Source: Methyloversatilis universalis EHg5
GTDB lineage: Bacteria; Pseudomonadota; Gammaproteobacteria; Burkholderiales; Rhodocyclaceae
Assembly: GCF_000378945.1 (NCBI RefSeq)
Contig: NZ_KB900539.1
Coordinates: 1,714,527 to 1,778,526 of the forward strand
Direction: 5' to 3'
Length of the DNA stretch: 64,000 nt
Under the pieces are notes generated by a model. The model was not told where the DNA came from, made no database searches, and worked only from the letters and a program-made list of their open reading frames with translations. Shown here piece by piece: positions 32,832 through 41,435 of the stretch (positions are counted from its first letter, which is position 1; every line of letters starts with the position of its first letter). Made by a program: the position numbers and the translations under genes.

Positions 32832-34981
32832 TGGGGCAGTACGACCTGCTTCTGGTCATGCTGTCACTGATGGTGGCAGTCACCGCGTCCTGGTCGGCGC
32901 TGGACCTTTCACAGCGCATCCACAGTACCGATCGTCGCGCCGCCCGCATCTGGCTTTTCTCCGGTGCGCTGGTGCTGGGCACCGGCATCTGGTCCATGCA
33001 CTTCGTCGGCATGCTGGCCTATTCGCTGCCGATGCAGACCGGGTTCGACCTGATCATCACCATTCAGTCATGGGCCGTATCGGTGCTGGTGGCCGTGCTG
33101 TCACTGATGTGCGCGCGCCGCATGCGGCGATCCCTCTCCCTGCTGGTGGCCGGTTCGCTGGCAGTGGGCAGTGGCATCGTCACCATCTTTCATCTCGCGC
33201 TGTCCGCCATGCGCATCGAGCCCGGCGTGCTGTACGAAGAGCACCGGCTGTTCCTCGCGCTGATGCTGGCTACGTCGGTGGCTGCGGCCACCAGCGTGGC
33301 GCTGCGGCGCATGCGTTCGCTGGAAGGACGCACGCTCTTCCTGGTGAAGGCATTCATGTCGGTGGTGGTCGGTCTGGGGCTGTGCGCGGTCCATTACCTG
33401 TGCATGAGCGCTGCGGTTTTCGCGCCGGAAGCGGCCAGTCTGGCCAAGCACGACATCGATCCGACCTGGCTGGGCCTGACCATCGCGGTCGGCGCCATCG
33501 GTTTCACCTGGATAGGCAGTGTCGCGGCACTGTTCGATGCCCGCATGGAACATCGCACCCGTCAGCTGGCGATGCGGCTCAAGGCGGCCAATAGCGAACT
33601 GATGCACGCCGCGCTGCATGACCCGCTGACCGGACTGCCGAACCGGGTCAATTTCGATGCCGCGCTGTCCGAAGCGGCGGCCCGGGTGCGTGCGCAGGGC
33701 GGCCGGCTGGCAGTGCTGTTCGTCGATCTGGACGGCTTCAAGCCGGTGAACGACGTGCTGGGTCATCACGTCGGCGACGAGGTGCTCAAGTGCGTGGCGC
33801 GCCGTCTGCGCGCCGGGCTGCGCGATGGCGACGCGGTGGCGCGCATCGGCGGCGACGAGTTCGTCATGATGTCCGAAGGCGCGATCGACGAGGAAGGTGC
33901 CGGGCGGCTGGCGCAGCGTCTGGTCGATGCGGCCAGCCAGCCCATGCTGATCGGCACCCACGAAATCCAGGTATCGGCCTCGGTCGGCGTCGCGCTGTTC
34001 CCGGACGACGGCGACGAGAACCGGGTGCTGGTGTGCGCAGACACCGCGATGTACGCGGCCAAGCATGCCGGACGCAACACCTGGCGCGTCTATGCGACCG
34101 AAATGGACGGCGGCGGGCCGGACATCCTCGGTCTGCAGCGCGCCATCCGCCGCGCGCTCGACAACGACGAATTCGTGCTGCACTACCAGCCCAAGGTGGC
34201 CGCGCTCGACGGCGCGCTGCGCGGGGTCGAGGCACTGATCCGCTGGCAGGACCCGGAGCGCGGCATGGTGTCGCCGGGTGAATTCATTCCGGTGGCCGAG
34301 CGCTTCGGCCTGATCAACGCCATCGGTTTCTGGACGCTGCGTGAGGCTTGCGGCCAGATACGCAGCTGGCAGCACGCCGGCTGGCGCATTCCGGTGGCGG
34401 TGAACCTGTCGCCGCAGCAGTTCCGCCAGCCGGATCTGGTGGACCGGGTGCGCGCCTGCATCGACGAATTCGATATCGACCCGGGCCTGCTGGCACTGGA
34501 AATCACCGAATCGGTGGTGATGGAAAGTTCGGGCAGCGTGCGTCGCGTACTGGAAGAACTGAAAACCATGGGGGTCACGCTGTCGATCGACGATTTCGGT
34601 ACCGGCTATTCCTGTCTGGCCTATCTGTGCCGGCTGCCGGCGCGCCAGCTCAAGATCGACCGCACCTTCGTGATCGACATGGACCACGTGGCCGAAGCCC
34701 GCCATGTGGTCGAGGCGGTGATACGGCTGGCGCATTCGCTGCGCATGGAGGTGGTGGCCGAAGGCGTGGAGCGGCCGGAGCAGGTGATCACGCTGCGCTC
34801 GCTCGGCTGTGACCTGATCCAGGGCTACTACTTCTCGCGGCCGGTACCGGCCAGCGGCATCGAGGCGCTGATGCAGGGCGATCAGCTGACCGAACAGTCG
34901 GCCCGGGTGCATGCGCTGGCCGAGCGCCTGCGTGCCGATTCCGGCTACGGTGCGCCGGCGCTGGAACTGGTGGCGGGCTGA
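32828..34981 (+). CDS. MHYT-GGDEF-EAL c-di-GMP enzyme
   Basis: A 717-residue membrane protein. The N-terminal MHYT sensor has about seven membrane segments (residues ~1-235; SMHFVGML and VHYLCMSA), thought from the family to bind copper and sense a diatomic gas. The GGDEF domain has intact GGDEF at 341-345 and an RxxD inhibition site five residues before it. The EAL domain has EAL at 468-470 and intact VAVNLSPQQF, ALEITES, DDFGTGYSC, LKIDRTFV and AEGVE motifs. Both making and breaking c-di-GMP look possible. The first in-frame ATG of the natural N-terminus (MMGQYDLLL) is at 32828, coupled to the leader ORF; a GTG at 32783 lies in a palindrome and is less likely. Confidence 0.9.
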   Translation: MMGQYDLLLVMLSLMVAVTASWSALDLSQRIHSTDRRAARIWLFSGALVLGTGIWSMHFVGMLAYSLPMQTGFDLIITIQSWAVSVLVAVLSLMCARRMRRSLSLLVAGSLAVGSGIVTIFHLALSAMRIEPGVLYEEHRLFLALMLATSVAAATSVALRRMRSLEGRTLFLVKAFMSVVVGLGLCAVHYLCMSAAVFAPEAASLAKHDIDPTWLGLTIAVGAIGFTWIGSVAALFDARMEHRTRQLAMRLKAANSELMHAALHDPLTGLPNRVNFDAALSEAAARVRAQGGRLAVLFVDLDGFKPVNDVLGHHVGDEVLKCVARRLRAGLRDGDAVARIGGDEFVMMSEGAIDEEGAGRLAQRLVDAASQPMLIGTHEIQVSASVGVALFPDDGDENRVLVCADTAMYAAKHAGRNTWRVYATEMDGGGPDILGLQRAIRRALDNDEFVLHYQPKVAALDGALRGVEALIRWQDPERGMVSPGEFIPVAERFGLINAIGFWTLREACGQIRSWQHAGWRIPVAVNLSPQQFRQPDLVDRVRACIDEFDIDPGLLALEITESVVMESSGSVRRVLEELKTMGVTLSIDDFGTGYSCLAYLCRLPARQLKIDRTFVIDMDHVAEARHVVEAVIRLAHSLRMEVVAEGVERPEQVITLRSLGCDLIQGYYFSRPVPASGIEALMQGDQLTEQSARVHALAERLRADSGYGAPALELVAG

Positions 34982-34988
34982 CCGGGCG

Positions 34989-35816
34989 TCAGCGACGGTG
35001 GGCCAGCCAGGCGCTGGCCAGACCGCAGCTCACGATGAGCGCGGCGCCGCCCACCGCGCTCGGGCCCGGCAGATCGCCGAACACCCACCAGCCCATCAGC
35101 GTCGCCCACACCAGCTGCACATAAATCAGCGGGCTGAGCACGGACGCCGGCGCGAACGCCATCGCGCGGATCAGCAGGAAGTGGCCGGCCATGCCGGACA
35201 CGCCCAGCGAAATCACCAGCAGGCCGTCGCGCCAGCCGGGCATCGTGCCGTGTGCCGAGGCCGGCAGCGCCAGCGTGGACAGCGCGGCGCCGACCAGCGC
35301 GGTGTAGTAGAGCGTGGTGAGTGGTCGTTCGGTCGGCGCCAGCATGCGGGTGGCCAGCTGGTAGAGCGCGTACAGCAGCGATCCGCCCAGCAGCATGCAC
35401 ACCGGCAGCAGCGGCAGATTGCCGTCAGGCCGTGCGATCAGCAGTACGCCGGAAAAGCCGAACAGGGCCAGCATCCAGTTGGCTGCAGTGATGCGCTCGC
35501 CCAGCACCGGTCCGGCCAGCAAGGTCACGATGAGCGGCGTGATGAAGAACAGCGACGTGCCTTCGGCCATCGGAATGCGCTGCAGCCCGCCCATGATCAG
35601 GAAGGACACGCCGGCCAGCAGTGCAGCCCTGAACACCTGCAGCCGCCAGCGCGGCGTGACCAGCAGGTTGCGCCGCATGCGCGGCCACAGTACCGCACCG
35701 AGCACGATGGCCGGCACCAGATAGCGTGCCCATACCAGCATGCCGACCGGGTAGCGCTGCGACAGGAACTTGCCGGTGGTGTCCAGCACCGCGAAGCAGA
35801 ACAGCGCGGCCAGCAT
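34989..35816 (-). CDS. EamA/DMT-family transporter
   Basis: A 275-residue inner-membrane protein with about ten hydrophobic segments and the two EamA halves of the drug/metabolite transporter superfamily (MGGLQRIPMAEGTSLFFITP; ASVLSPLIYVQLVWATLMGW). Substrate unknown. The ATG at 35816 begins inside the first expected helix; the 14 codons upstream stay in frame and look plausible (ERRHPLIGVGL) but contain no standard start codon. The downstream end is convergent with the MHYT-GGDEF-EAL gene, and nnr lies upstream. Confidence 0.88.
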   Translation of the reverse strand: MLAALFCFAVLDTTGKFLSQRYPVGMLVWARYLVPAIVLGAVLWPRMRRNLLVTPRWRLQVFRAALLAGVSFLIMGGLQRIPMAEGTSLFFITPLIVTLLAGPVLGERITAANWMLALFGFSGVLLIARPDGNLPLLPVCMLLGGSLLYALYQLATRMLAPTERPLTTLYYTALVGAALSTLALPASAHGTMPGWRDGLLVISLGVSGMAGHFLLIRAMAFAPASVLSPLIYVQLVWATLMGWWVFGDLPGPSAVGGAALIVSCGLASAWLAHRR

Positions 35817-35847
35817 GAGGCCGACGCCGATCAGCGGATGCCTGCGT

Positions 35848-37389
35848 TCAGCGTGTGGAATGACGGGGGTCCTGCGGGTCGGCGCCAGCGATCAGCGCAT
35901 TGAAGGCGGCGCGGGCCGATTCGATCACTTCACCGGCGGTCAGGCCGTTCGGTCCCTTGCCCTGTGCGACCAGCCGGTCGCCGGCCAGGCCGTGCAGATG
36001 CACGCCGCCCAGCAGCGCCAGATCGGCCTGCCAGCCCTGGGCCAGCAGACCGGCGATCAGGCCGGTCAGCACATCGCCCATGCCGGCCGACGCCATGCCC
36101 GGATTGCCGGTGGTGTTGATGAACCAGCGCCCGTCCGGCAGCGCGATCACGCTGCCACAGCCCTTGAGCACCACCGAGGCGCGGAAGCGCCGCGCCAGTT
36201 CGCGCGCCGAGGCGATGCGGTCCTGCTGGACCTTCGCGGTCGTGCTGCGCAGCAGGCGCGCGGCTTCCATCGGGTGCGGCGTCAGCAGCGTGGCGGCTTC
36301 GCGCTGGCTCAGCGCCTGTTCCAGATCGCCGTGCTGGGCCAGCAGATTGAGCGCGTCGGCATCCAGTACCAGCGTGGCGGGACAGCGCACCGCGTCGCGC
36401 ATCAGGTCGAGCGCGGCCGGGCTCTGACCCAGGCCGGGGCCGATTGCCACGCAGGTGGCGAGGTCGCCGGCAAGTACCTCGGCCGGGGTCCGTATCATCA
36501 GTTCCGGCTGTTCCGGGTCCAGCGGCAGCGCGGCGTGGTCCAGCATGCCGACGAATACCCGGCCGGCGCCCACCTTGAGCGCGGCGCGGCCGGCCAGCAG
36601 TGCTGCACCCGCCATGCCGCGGGCACCGCCCACCAGCATCGCGTTGCCGTGGGTGCCCTTGTGGCTGTTGCGCGCACGCGGGCGCAGCAGATGGGCGAAC
36701 AGTTCGCGGCCGACCTGCCAGCCGGAAGGCGGCGTGACTGCCGCGCAGTCCAGACCGAGGTCGTGCAGGCTCAATTCGCCGCAGTGGTCCGGGCCGTCCA
36801 GCGTGAGCAGGCCGGGCTTCATCGCGATCATGGTGGCGGTGTGGCTGGCGCGTATCGCGCGGCCCATCACCGCGCCGGTGTCGGCGTTGAGCCCGCTGGG
36901 CACGTCGATGGCCAGCACCGGGCAGTCCATCTCGTTCACCGCATCGATCCAGGCAGCGTGCACGCCCTCGACCGGCCGGGTCAGCCCGATGCCGTACAGG
37001 GCATCCACCACCAGCGCGTAGTCGGTATCGGGCATGCGTGGCAGCGTGAGGCCGCCGACCGACCGCCATGACGCCCAGGCCATTACCGCGTCGTCGGCGC
37101 CGCGGTGTTCGTCGCAGTCATGCACCACGGTCACGTCGAAGCCGGTCTGTTTGAGCTGGCGGGCGAGCACGAAGCCGTCGCCGCCATTGTTGCCCGGGCC
37201 GCACAGCACCAGGATGCGGCCATGCCGGCCCCCCACCAGCTGCATCGCCTTGGCCGCACCGGTGGCACCGGCGCGTTCCATCAGGCGCGGCGTGCTGTCC
37301 GGCGCGTAGTGGCGCTCGATGCGGCGCAGTGCATCGGCGTTGTACAGCGCGGTGAGCGGGGCGGTGTTCAGCGTTCTCGGGGCGGACAT
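35848..37389 (-). CDS. nnr: Bifunctional NAD(P)H-hydrate epimerase/dehydratase
   Basis: A 513-residue repair enzyme. The N-terminal NnrE/YjeF_N domain (residues ~10-225, VLCGPGNNGGDGFVLAR and DALYGIGL) epimerises damaged NAD(P)HX. The C-terminal NnrD domain (~235-505, with GNAMLVGGARGMAGA, IGPGLGQSPAALDL and TGNPGMASAGMGDVLTG) dehydrates it with ADP. The ATG at 37389 gives the family length; longer in-frame extensions overlap the pdeM upstream region. It is leftward with pdeM 67 bases upstream. Confidence 0.95.
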   Translation of the reverse strand: MSAPRTLNTAPLTALYNADALRRIERHYAPDSTPRLMERAGATGAAKAMQLVGGRHGRILVLCGPGNNGGDGFVLARQLKQTGFDVTVVHDCDEHRGADDAVMAWASWRSVGGLTLPRMPDTDYALVVDALYGIGLTRPVEGVHAAWIDAVNEMDCPVLAIDVPSGLNADTGAVMGRAIRASHTATMIAMKPGLLTLDGPDHCGELSLHDLGLDCAAVTPPSGWQVGRELFAHLLRPRARNSHKGTHGNAMLVGGARGMAGAALLAGRAALKVGAGRVFVGMLDHAALPLDPEQPELMIRTPAEVLAGDLATCVAIGPGLGQSPAALDLMRDAVRCPATLVLDADALNLLAQHGDLEQALSQREAATLLTPHPMEAARLLRSTTAKVQQDRIASARELARRFRASVVLKGCGSVIALPDGRWFINTTGNPGMASAGMGDVLTGLIAGLLAQGWQADLALLGGVHLHGLAGDRLVAQGKGPNGLTAGEVIESARAAFNALIAGADPQDPRHSTR

Positions 37390-37456
37390 GCGGAAATCGG
37401 AAGTGCGTCGCGGCTGAGGCCGGTGGCGGGACGGGGCGATCCGGAAAGACGCGATT

Positions 37457-38122
37457 CTATGCCCGGCCGCGCCGCCGTGCCGAGGAATGCGGCACTGCCA
37501 GTACCCGTTCGCCGGCGCAGGCGTAGAGGTGCAGTCCGGGCGTGGGCGTCTGGTCTGCGTGTCCGGTGAACTGGCCGAAGGCCGGCAGCAGGCCCACCGC
37601 CTCACCGAAGGCGAAGCAGGGCAGACGCAGCCGGTCGCCGCCGGCCTCGATCCGGACCGCCGGATGGACGTGGCCCGCCAGCACGTAGCGGCCGGGCTGC
37701 GGCGCCGGATGATGGCAAAGCGCGAACGGGCCGTCCGCCCACGGTTCATCCACCACGGTCAGCGCCAGTTCCGGCGGCTCGCCGGCGTGGGCGTCGTGGT
37801 TGCCGCGCACCAGCAGCCAGTCGCAGTCCGCGCTGTGCAGCGCGGCGAAGCGCTGCATCAGGCCGGGTTCGCGCGCGCTGCGGGCGTGGATCAGGTCGCC
37901 GAGAAAGACGAGCCGGCGCGGCGCATGGCGTTCAAGCAGGCCGGCCAGCCGGGCCAGCGTGTCGTCCGAACTGCCGGCCGGCACCGGCACGCCCAGCGCG
38001 CGGAAGGCGGTGCCCTTGCCGATGTGGGCGTCGGCCACCATCAGCGTGGCGCGCGCCGGCCACCACAGCGCGCGCTCCGGCAGCAGCACCAGGCGTTCGC
38101 CGGCGATCAGGATTTCGGTCAT
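37457..38122 (-). CDS. pdeM: Ligase-associated DNA damage response endonuclease PdeM
   Basis: A 221-residue calcineurin-like phosphoesterase of the PdeM type. Metal motifs are visible in order: VADAHIGKG (D-x-H), FLGDLIHARSA (GD), VRGNHDAH (GNHD), and LAGHVHPAV (GH-x-H). PdeM genes usually travel with a DEXH helicase, an ATP-dependent ligase and a beta-lactamase-fold exonuclease. Here only the helicase accompanies it, overlapping by four bases (ATGA). A much longer open frame on this strand is a shadow of the helicase gene. Confidence 0.92.
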   Translation of the reverse strand: MTEILIAGERLVLLPERALWWPARATLMVADAHIGKGTAFRALGVPVPAGSSDDTLARLAGLLERHAPRRLVFLGDLIHARSAREPGLMQRFAALHSADCDWLLVRGNHDAHAGEPPELALTVVDEPWADGPFALCHHPAPQPGRYVLAGHVHPAVRIEAGGDRLRLPCFAFGEAVGLLPAFGQFTGHADQTPTPGLHLYACAGERVLAVPHSSARRRGRA

Positions 38123-40788
38123 GGCCGCACGCCGTCGCAGGCGCGTTCGAGCTGGGCCACCATGCGTGCCACCCGCTCCGACAGCTGTTCGGTCGACAGC
38201 CGCTCGCGCAGCCGCGCCACCAGCAGCGGAAAGGCGAATGGCGTCATCGCCGGCGGTTCGGTCAGCCGCAGCGTCGCGCTGCGCAGTTCGGCCAGCGTGC
38301 GGGCGATCCGCGCCACGTCCAGCTCGTCGCACAGCGCTTCCTGCCGCGCCTGTTGCAGCAGCAGATTGTCCGGATCGTGCCGGGTGAATACGTCGAACAG
38401 CAGTTCGCTGCTCACCTGCAGCTGGCGGGCCGACTTGCCCTGACCCGGATAGCCCTGGAAGGTGAGACCGGCCACCCGCGCGATTTCGCGGAAGCGCCGG
38501 CGGGCCAGCTGGGCGGCGTTCAGGCAGTGCTCGATGTCGGCATTCAGACCGTCTTCCGACAGCAGACCGGCCGCCACTTCGGCCACCCAGTCCACCGGTC
38601 GGGCGGACAGCAGTTCCAGACCGTAGTCGTTGAAGGACAGCGAAAAGGTGGCTGGCGCACGGCGCGCGATGCGCCAGGCGAGCAGGGCGGCCAGACCGGC
38701 GTGCACCGGCCGCCCAGCGAAGGGGTAGATGAAGAGGTGGTGGCCTTCGCGCGATGCGATGCGTTCGACCAGTCTTTCGTCCTGCCCGGGCAGCGCGGAC
38801 CAGCGCGCCTGCAGTTCGAGCAGCGGGCGCAGCGCCTGCAGTTCGGGTTCGGGATACTCGCCGCCGGCCGCGAGGGCGACCAGATGCCGCATTTCGTCGG
38901 CCAGTTCGGTCGACAGCGGCATGCGGCCGCCAGCCCAGCGCGGCACCGTGCCGCGTGACGCCGAGCCGGCGCGCACCAGCGCCTGCATGTCGCGCACTGC
39001 CACCAGTTCGAGCACCCGGCCGGCGAACAGGAAGCAGTCGCCCGGCCGCAGCCGGCCGACGAAGGATTCCTCGACCTGGCCGAGCCGGCCGCCGGCCAGC
39101 GCCGCAGCGCCTCCTGTTTTTCCGCCTGCTTTGCCGCCCGCTTTGCCCCCCTTCGCCCAGCGCACCTCCACCGTTGAATCCGCGGTGATGGTGCCGATCT
39201 GCATCCGGTGCCGCCGCGCGATGTCGGCCCGTTCCACCCGGTACAGCCCGTCGTCGCCGCGTTCCACCTTGCGATAGTCCGGATAGGCCTGCAGCGCGGC
39301 ACCGCCGCGGGTGACGAAATCCAGCGTCCACGCCCAGGTCGCGTCGTCGAGTGCGCGGTAGCTCCAGCAGCCCATCACTTCGGCCCGCAGCGCGTCGGCG
39401 TCGAAGCCGCCGGCCAGCGCCAGCGTCACCAGATGCTGGGCCAGCACGTCGACCGGCGCCTCCGGCGCGGTGCGCGGTTCGATCCGGCCGGCCGCCACCG
39501 CGCGGCGGGCGCCGGCGGCGTCGATCAGCTCCAGCCCGTGGCCGGGCACGCAGGTGGCGTGCGGCGTGCGGCCAGGCGCATGACCGGAGCGGCCGGCACG
39601 CTGCATCAGCCGCGCCACGCCCTTGGGCGAGCCGAGCTGCAGCACCCGCTCGACCGGCAGGAAATCCACCCCCAGATCCAGACTGGAGGTGCACACCACC
39701 GCGCGCAGCCGGCCGTCCTTCAGGCCGGCTTCCACCCATTCGCGCACCTCGCGCGCCAGCGAACCGTGATGCAGCGCGATGAGTCCGGCCCAGTCCGGGC
39801 GCGCCTCCAGCAGCGCCTGGTACCACAGCTCGGCCTGCGAGCGCGTGTTGGTAAACAGCAGCGTGGAGCGGCTGGCTTCGAGTTCGGCGATCACCGCGTC
39901 GAGCAGTCGCACGCCCAGGTGGCCGGCCCACGGAAAGCGCTCGATGCGCGGCGGAATCAGGCTGTCCAGCTTCACCGGCCGCTCGATCTCGCCGGCCACC
40001 CGCAGACCGCCGTCGCCGCACAGCACCTGCATCGCGTGATCCGGATTGCCGAGCGTGGCCGACAGCCCCCACACCGGCAGCCCGGCGTTCCAGCCGCGCA
40101 GCCGGGCCAGCGCCAGCTGCACCTGCACGCCGCGCTTGCTGGCGATCAGTTCGTGCCATTCGTCGACCACCACTGCCGCCAGTCCGGCCAGCCGCTCGCG
40201 CGCGTCCGCGTGCGACAGCATGATCGACAGGCTTTCCGGCGTGGTGACCAGGGCCTGGGGCAGCCGGCGCGACTGGCGGGCGCGTTCGGCGCTGCCGGTG
40301 TCGCTGGTGCGCAGGCCCACCTCCCAGCCGATGTCGAGATCACGCACCGTGTGCTGCAGCGTGAGCGCGGTGTCGGCGGCGAGCGCCCGCATCGGCGTGA
40401 TCCACAGTACCTGCAGCCCGTCGGCCGGATGCGCAGCGGCCCGCTGCAGTGCGCCCAGCCACACCGCCAGCGTCTTGCCGGAGCCGGTGCCGGCGTGCAG
40501 CAGGCCGGAGCGGCCGGCCGCCAGACCGGCCCACACGGTGCGCTGGAAGGCGAAGGCCTGCCAGCCGCGGGCGTCGTACAGCGCACTGATGCGGCTCAGA
40601 AGCTTGTCCAGCTCGGGCAGCACGCCGTCGGCGGCGCGCCGGCGCGGCCGGGGTGCAGCGCCGGACGGTTTCGCGCGCGCCCGGGCGGCACGCAGCTGGC
40701 GCGCCAGCGACGACGACGCGACTACGCGGCGGATGTCTTCGCGGGTGGGTTCTTCCGGAGCCGGCGGGTCGGAGGGCGGGGCGGTCAT
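38119..40788 (-). CDS. Ligase-associated DEXH-box DNA helicase (Lhr-like)
   Basis: An 889-residue superfamily 2 helicase. Walker A GTGSGKT, the DEXH box VVVDEWHEL, motif III WGLSATLG, and C-terminal helicase motifs (LDLGVDFLPVERVLQLG, RLMQRAGRSGHAPG) are followed by the Lhr-type C-terminal region. Lhr-type helicases are 3'-5' DNA repair helicases. The N-terminal ~60 residues are Pro/Ala/Arg-rich, and a Gly-Lys repeat KGGKAGGKAGGKTGG interrupts the middle. The ATG at 40788 begins MTAPPSDPPAPEE. The partner ligase and exonuclease are not in this cluster; tag is upstream. Confidence 0.92.
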   Translation of the reverse strand: MTAPPSDPPAPEEPTREDIRRVVASSSLARQLRAARARAKPSGAAPRPRRRAADGVLPELDKLLSRISALYDARGWQAFAFQRTVWAGLAAGRSGLLHAGTGSGKTLAVWLGALQRAAAHPADGLQVLWITPMRALAADTALTLQHTVRDLDIGWEVGLRTSDTGSAERARQSRRLPQALVTTPESLSIMLSHADARERLAGLAAVVVDEWHELIASKRGVQVQLALARLRGWNAGLPVWGLSATLGNPDHAMQVLCGDGGLRVAGEIERPVKLDSLIPPRIERFPWAGHLGVRLLDAVIAELEASRSTLLFTNTRSQAELWYQALLEARPDWAGLIALHHGSLAREVREWVEAGLKDGRLRAVVCTSSLDLGVDFLPVERVLQLGSPKGVARLMQRAGRSGHAPGRTPHATCVPGHGLELIDAAGARRAVAAGRIEPRTAPEAPVDVLAQHLVTLALAGGFDADALRAEVMGCWSYRALDDATWAWTLDFVTRGGAALQAYPDYRKVERGDDGLYRVERADIARRHRMQIGTITADSTVEVRWAKGGKAGGKAGGKTGGAAALAGGRLGQVEESFVGRLRPGDCFLFAGRVLELVAVRDMQALVRAGSASRGTVPRWAGGRMPLSTELADEMRHLVALAAGGEYPEPELQALRPLLELQARWSALPGQDERLVERIASREGHHLFIYPFAGRPVHAGLAALLAWRIARRAPATFSLSFNDYGLELLSARPVDWVAEVAAGLLSEDGLNADIEHCLNAAQLARRRFREIARVAGLTFQGYPGQGKSARQLQVSSELLFDVFTRHDPDNLLLQQARQEALCDELDVARIARTLAELRSATLRLTEPPAMTPFAFPLLVARLRERLSTEQLSERVARMVAQLERACDGVRP

Positions 40789-40850
40789 GGGCGATCGGAT
40801 CGGGCGGGCAGTGCTGCCTGGCGACTCAGAGCGCGACCGCGCGCGAGGGT

Positions 40851-41435
40851 TCAGTCCAGCGGACGGATCAGTTCGCGGTGGCGGAAACAGTCCACCAGAT
40901 GGTCGTTCACCACGCCGACCGACTGCATCCAGGCGTAGACGATGGTGCTGCCGACGAAGCGGAAGCCCTTGCGGGCCAGTTCCTTCGACAGTGCATCGGA
41001 CAGCGGGGTGCTGCCCGGGCATTCGGCCATGCGCCGCCAGTGATTGACCATGGGCTGGCCATCAACCGCGTCCCACAGCAGATCGGCCAGCGATTCGCCG
41101 CGCTCGTGCATGGCCAGCAGCGCGCGGGCATTGCCTATCGTGGCGTCGATCTTGAGCCGGTTGCGCACGATGCCGGCGTCCGCCATCAGCCGGCTGCGTT
41201 CGGCCTCGCCGTAGCGCGCGATGCGCTCGGCGTCGAAGCCGTCGAAGGCGCGCCGGTAACCGTCGCGCTTGCGCAGTATGGTGATCCACGCCAGGCCGGC
41301 CTGCGCTCCTTCAAGGATGAGGCGCTCGAACAGCTCGCGCTCGTCGCGTACCGGTACGCCCCACTCGCTGTCGTGGTAATGGACATAGAGCGGGTCCTGC
41401 CCGCACCACGCGCAGCGTGCGGGCCCGACGCTCAT
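40851..41435 (-). CDS. tag: DNA-3-methyladenine glycosylase I
   Basis: Tag (194 residues) excises 3-methyladenine from alkylated DNA. It carries the family start RCAWCGQDPLYVHYHDSEWG, whose Cys and His help bind the structural zinc, and the zinc-binding C-terminal end DHLVDCFRH. It starts inside the end of the acetyltransferase gene (ATGA overlap) and precedes the repair helicase and pdeM, giving a small DNA-repair group. Confidence 0.95.
   Translation of the reverse strand: MSVGPARCAWCGQDPLYVHYHDSEWGVPVRDERELFERLILEGAQAGLAWITILRKRDGYRRAFDGFDAERIARYGEAERSRLMADAGIVRNRLKIDATIGNARALLAMHERGESLADLLWDAVDGQPMVNHWRRMAECPGSTPLSDALSKELARKGFRFVGSTIVYAWMQSVGVVNDHLVDCFRHRELIRPLD

Noticed and set aside
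37457-40159. A 900-codon frame covering pdeM and most of the helicase
   Set aside because: Upstream of the pdeM ATG it is Arg/Gly/Ala-rich low-complexity sequence in the wrong frame of a clearly conserved helicase.
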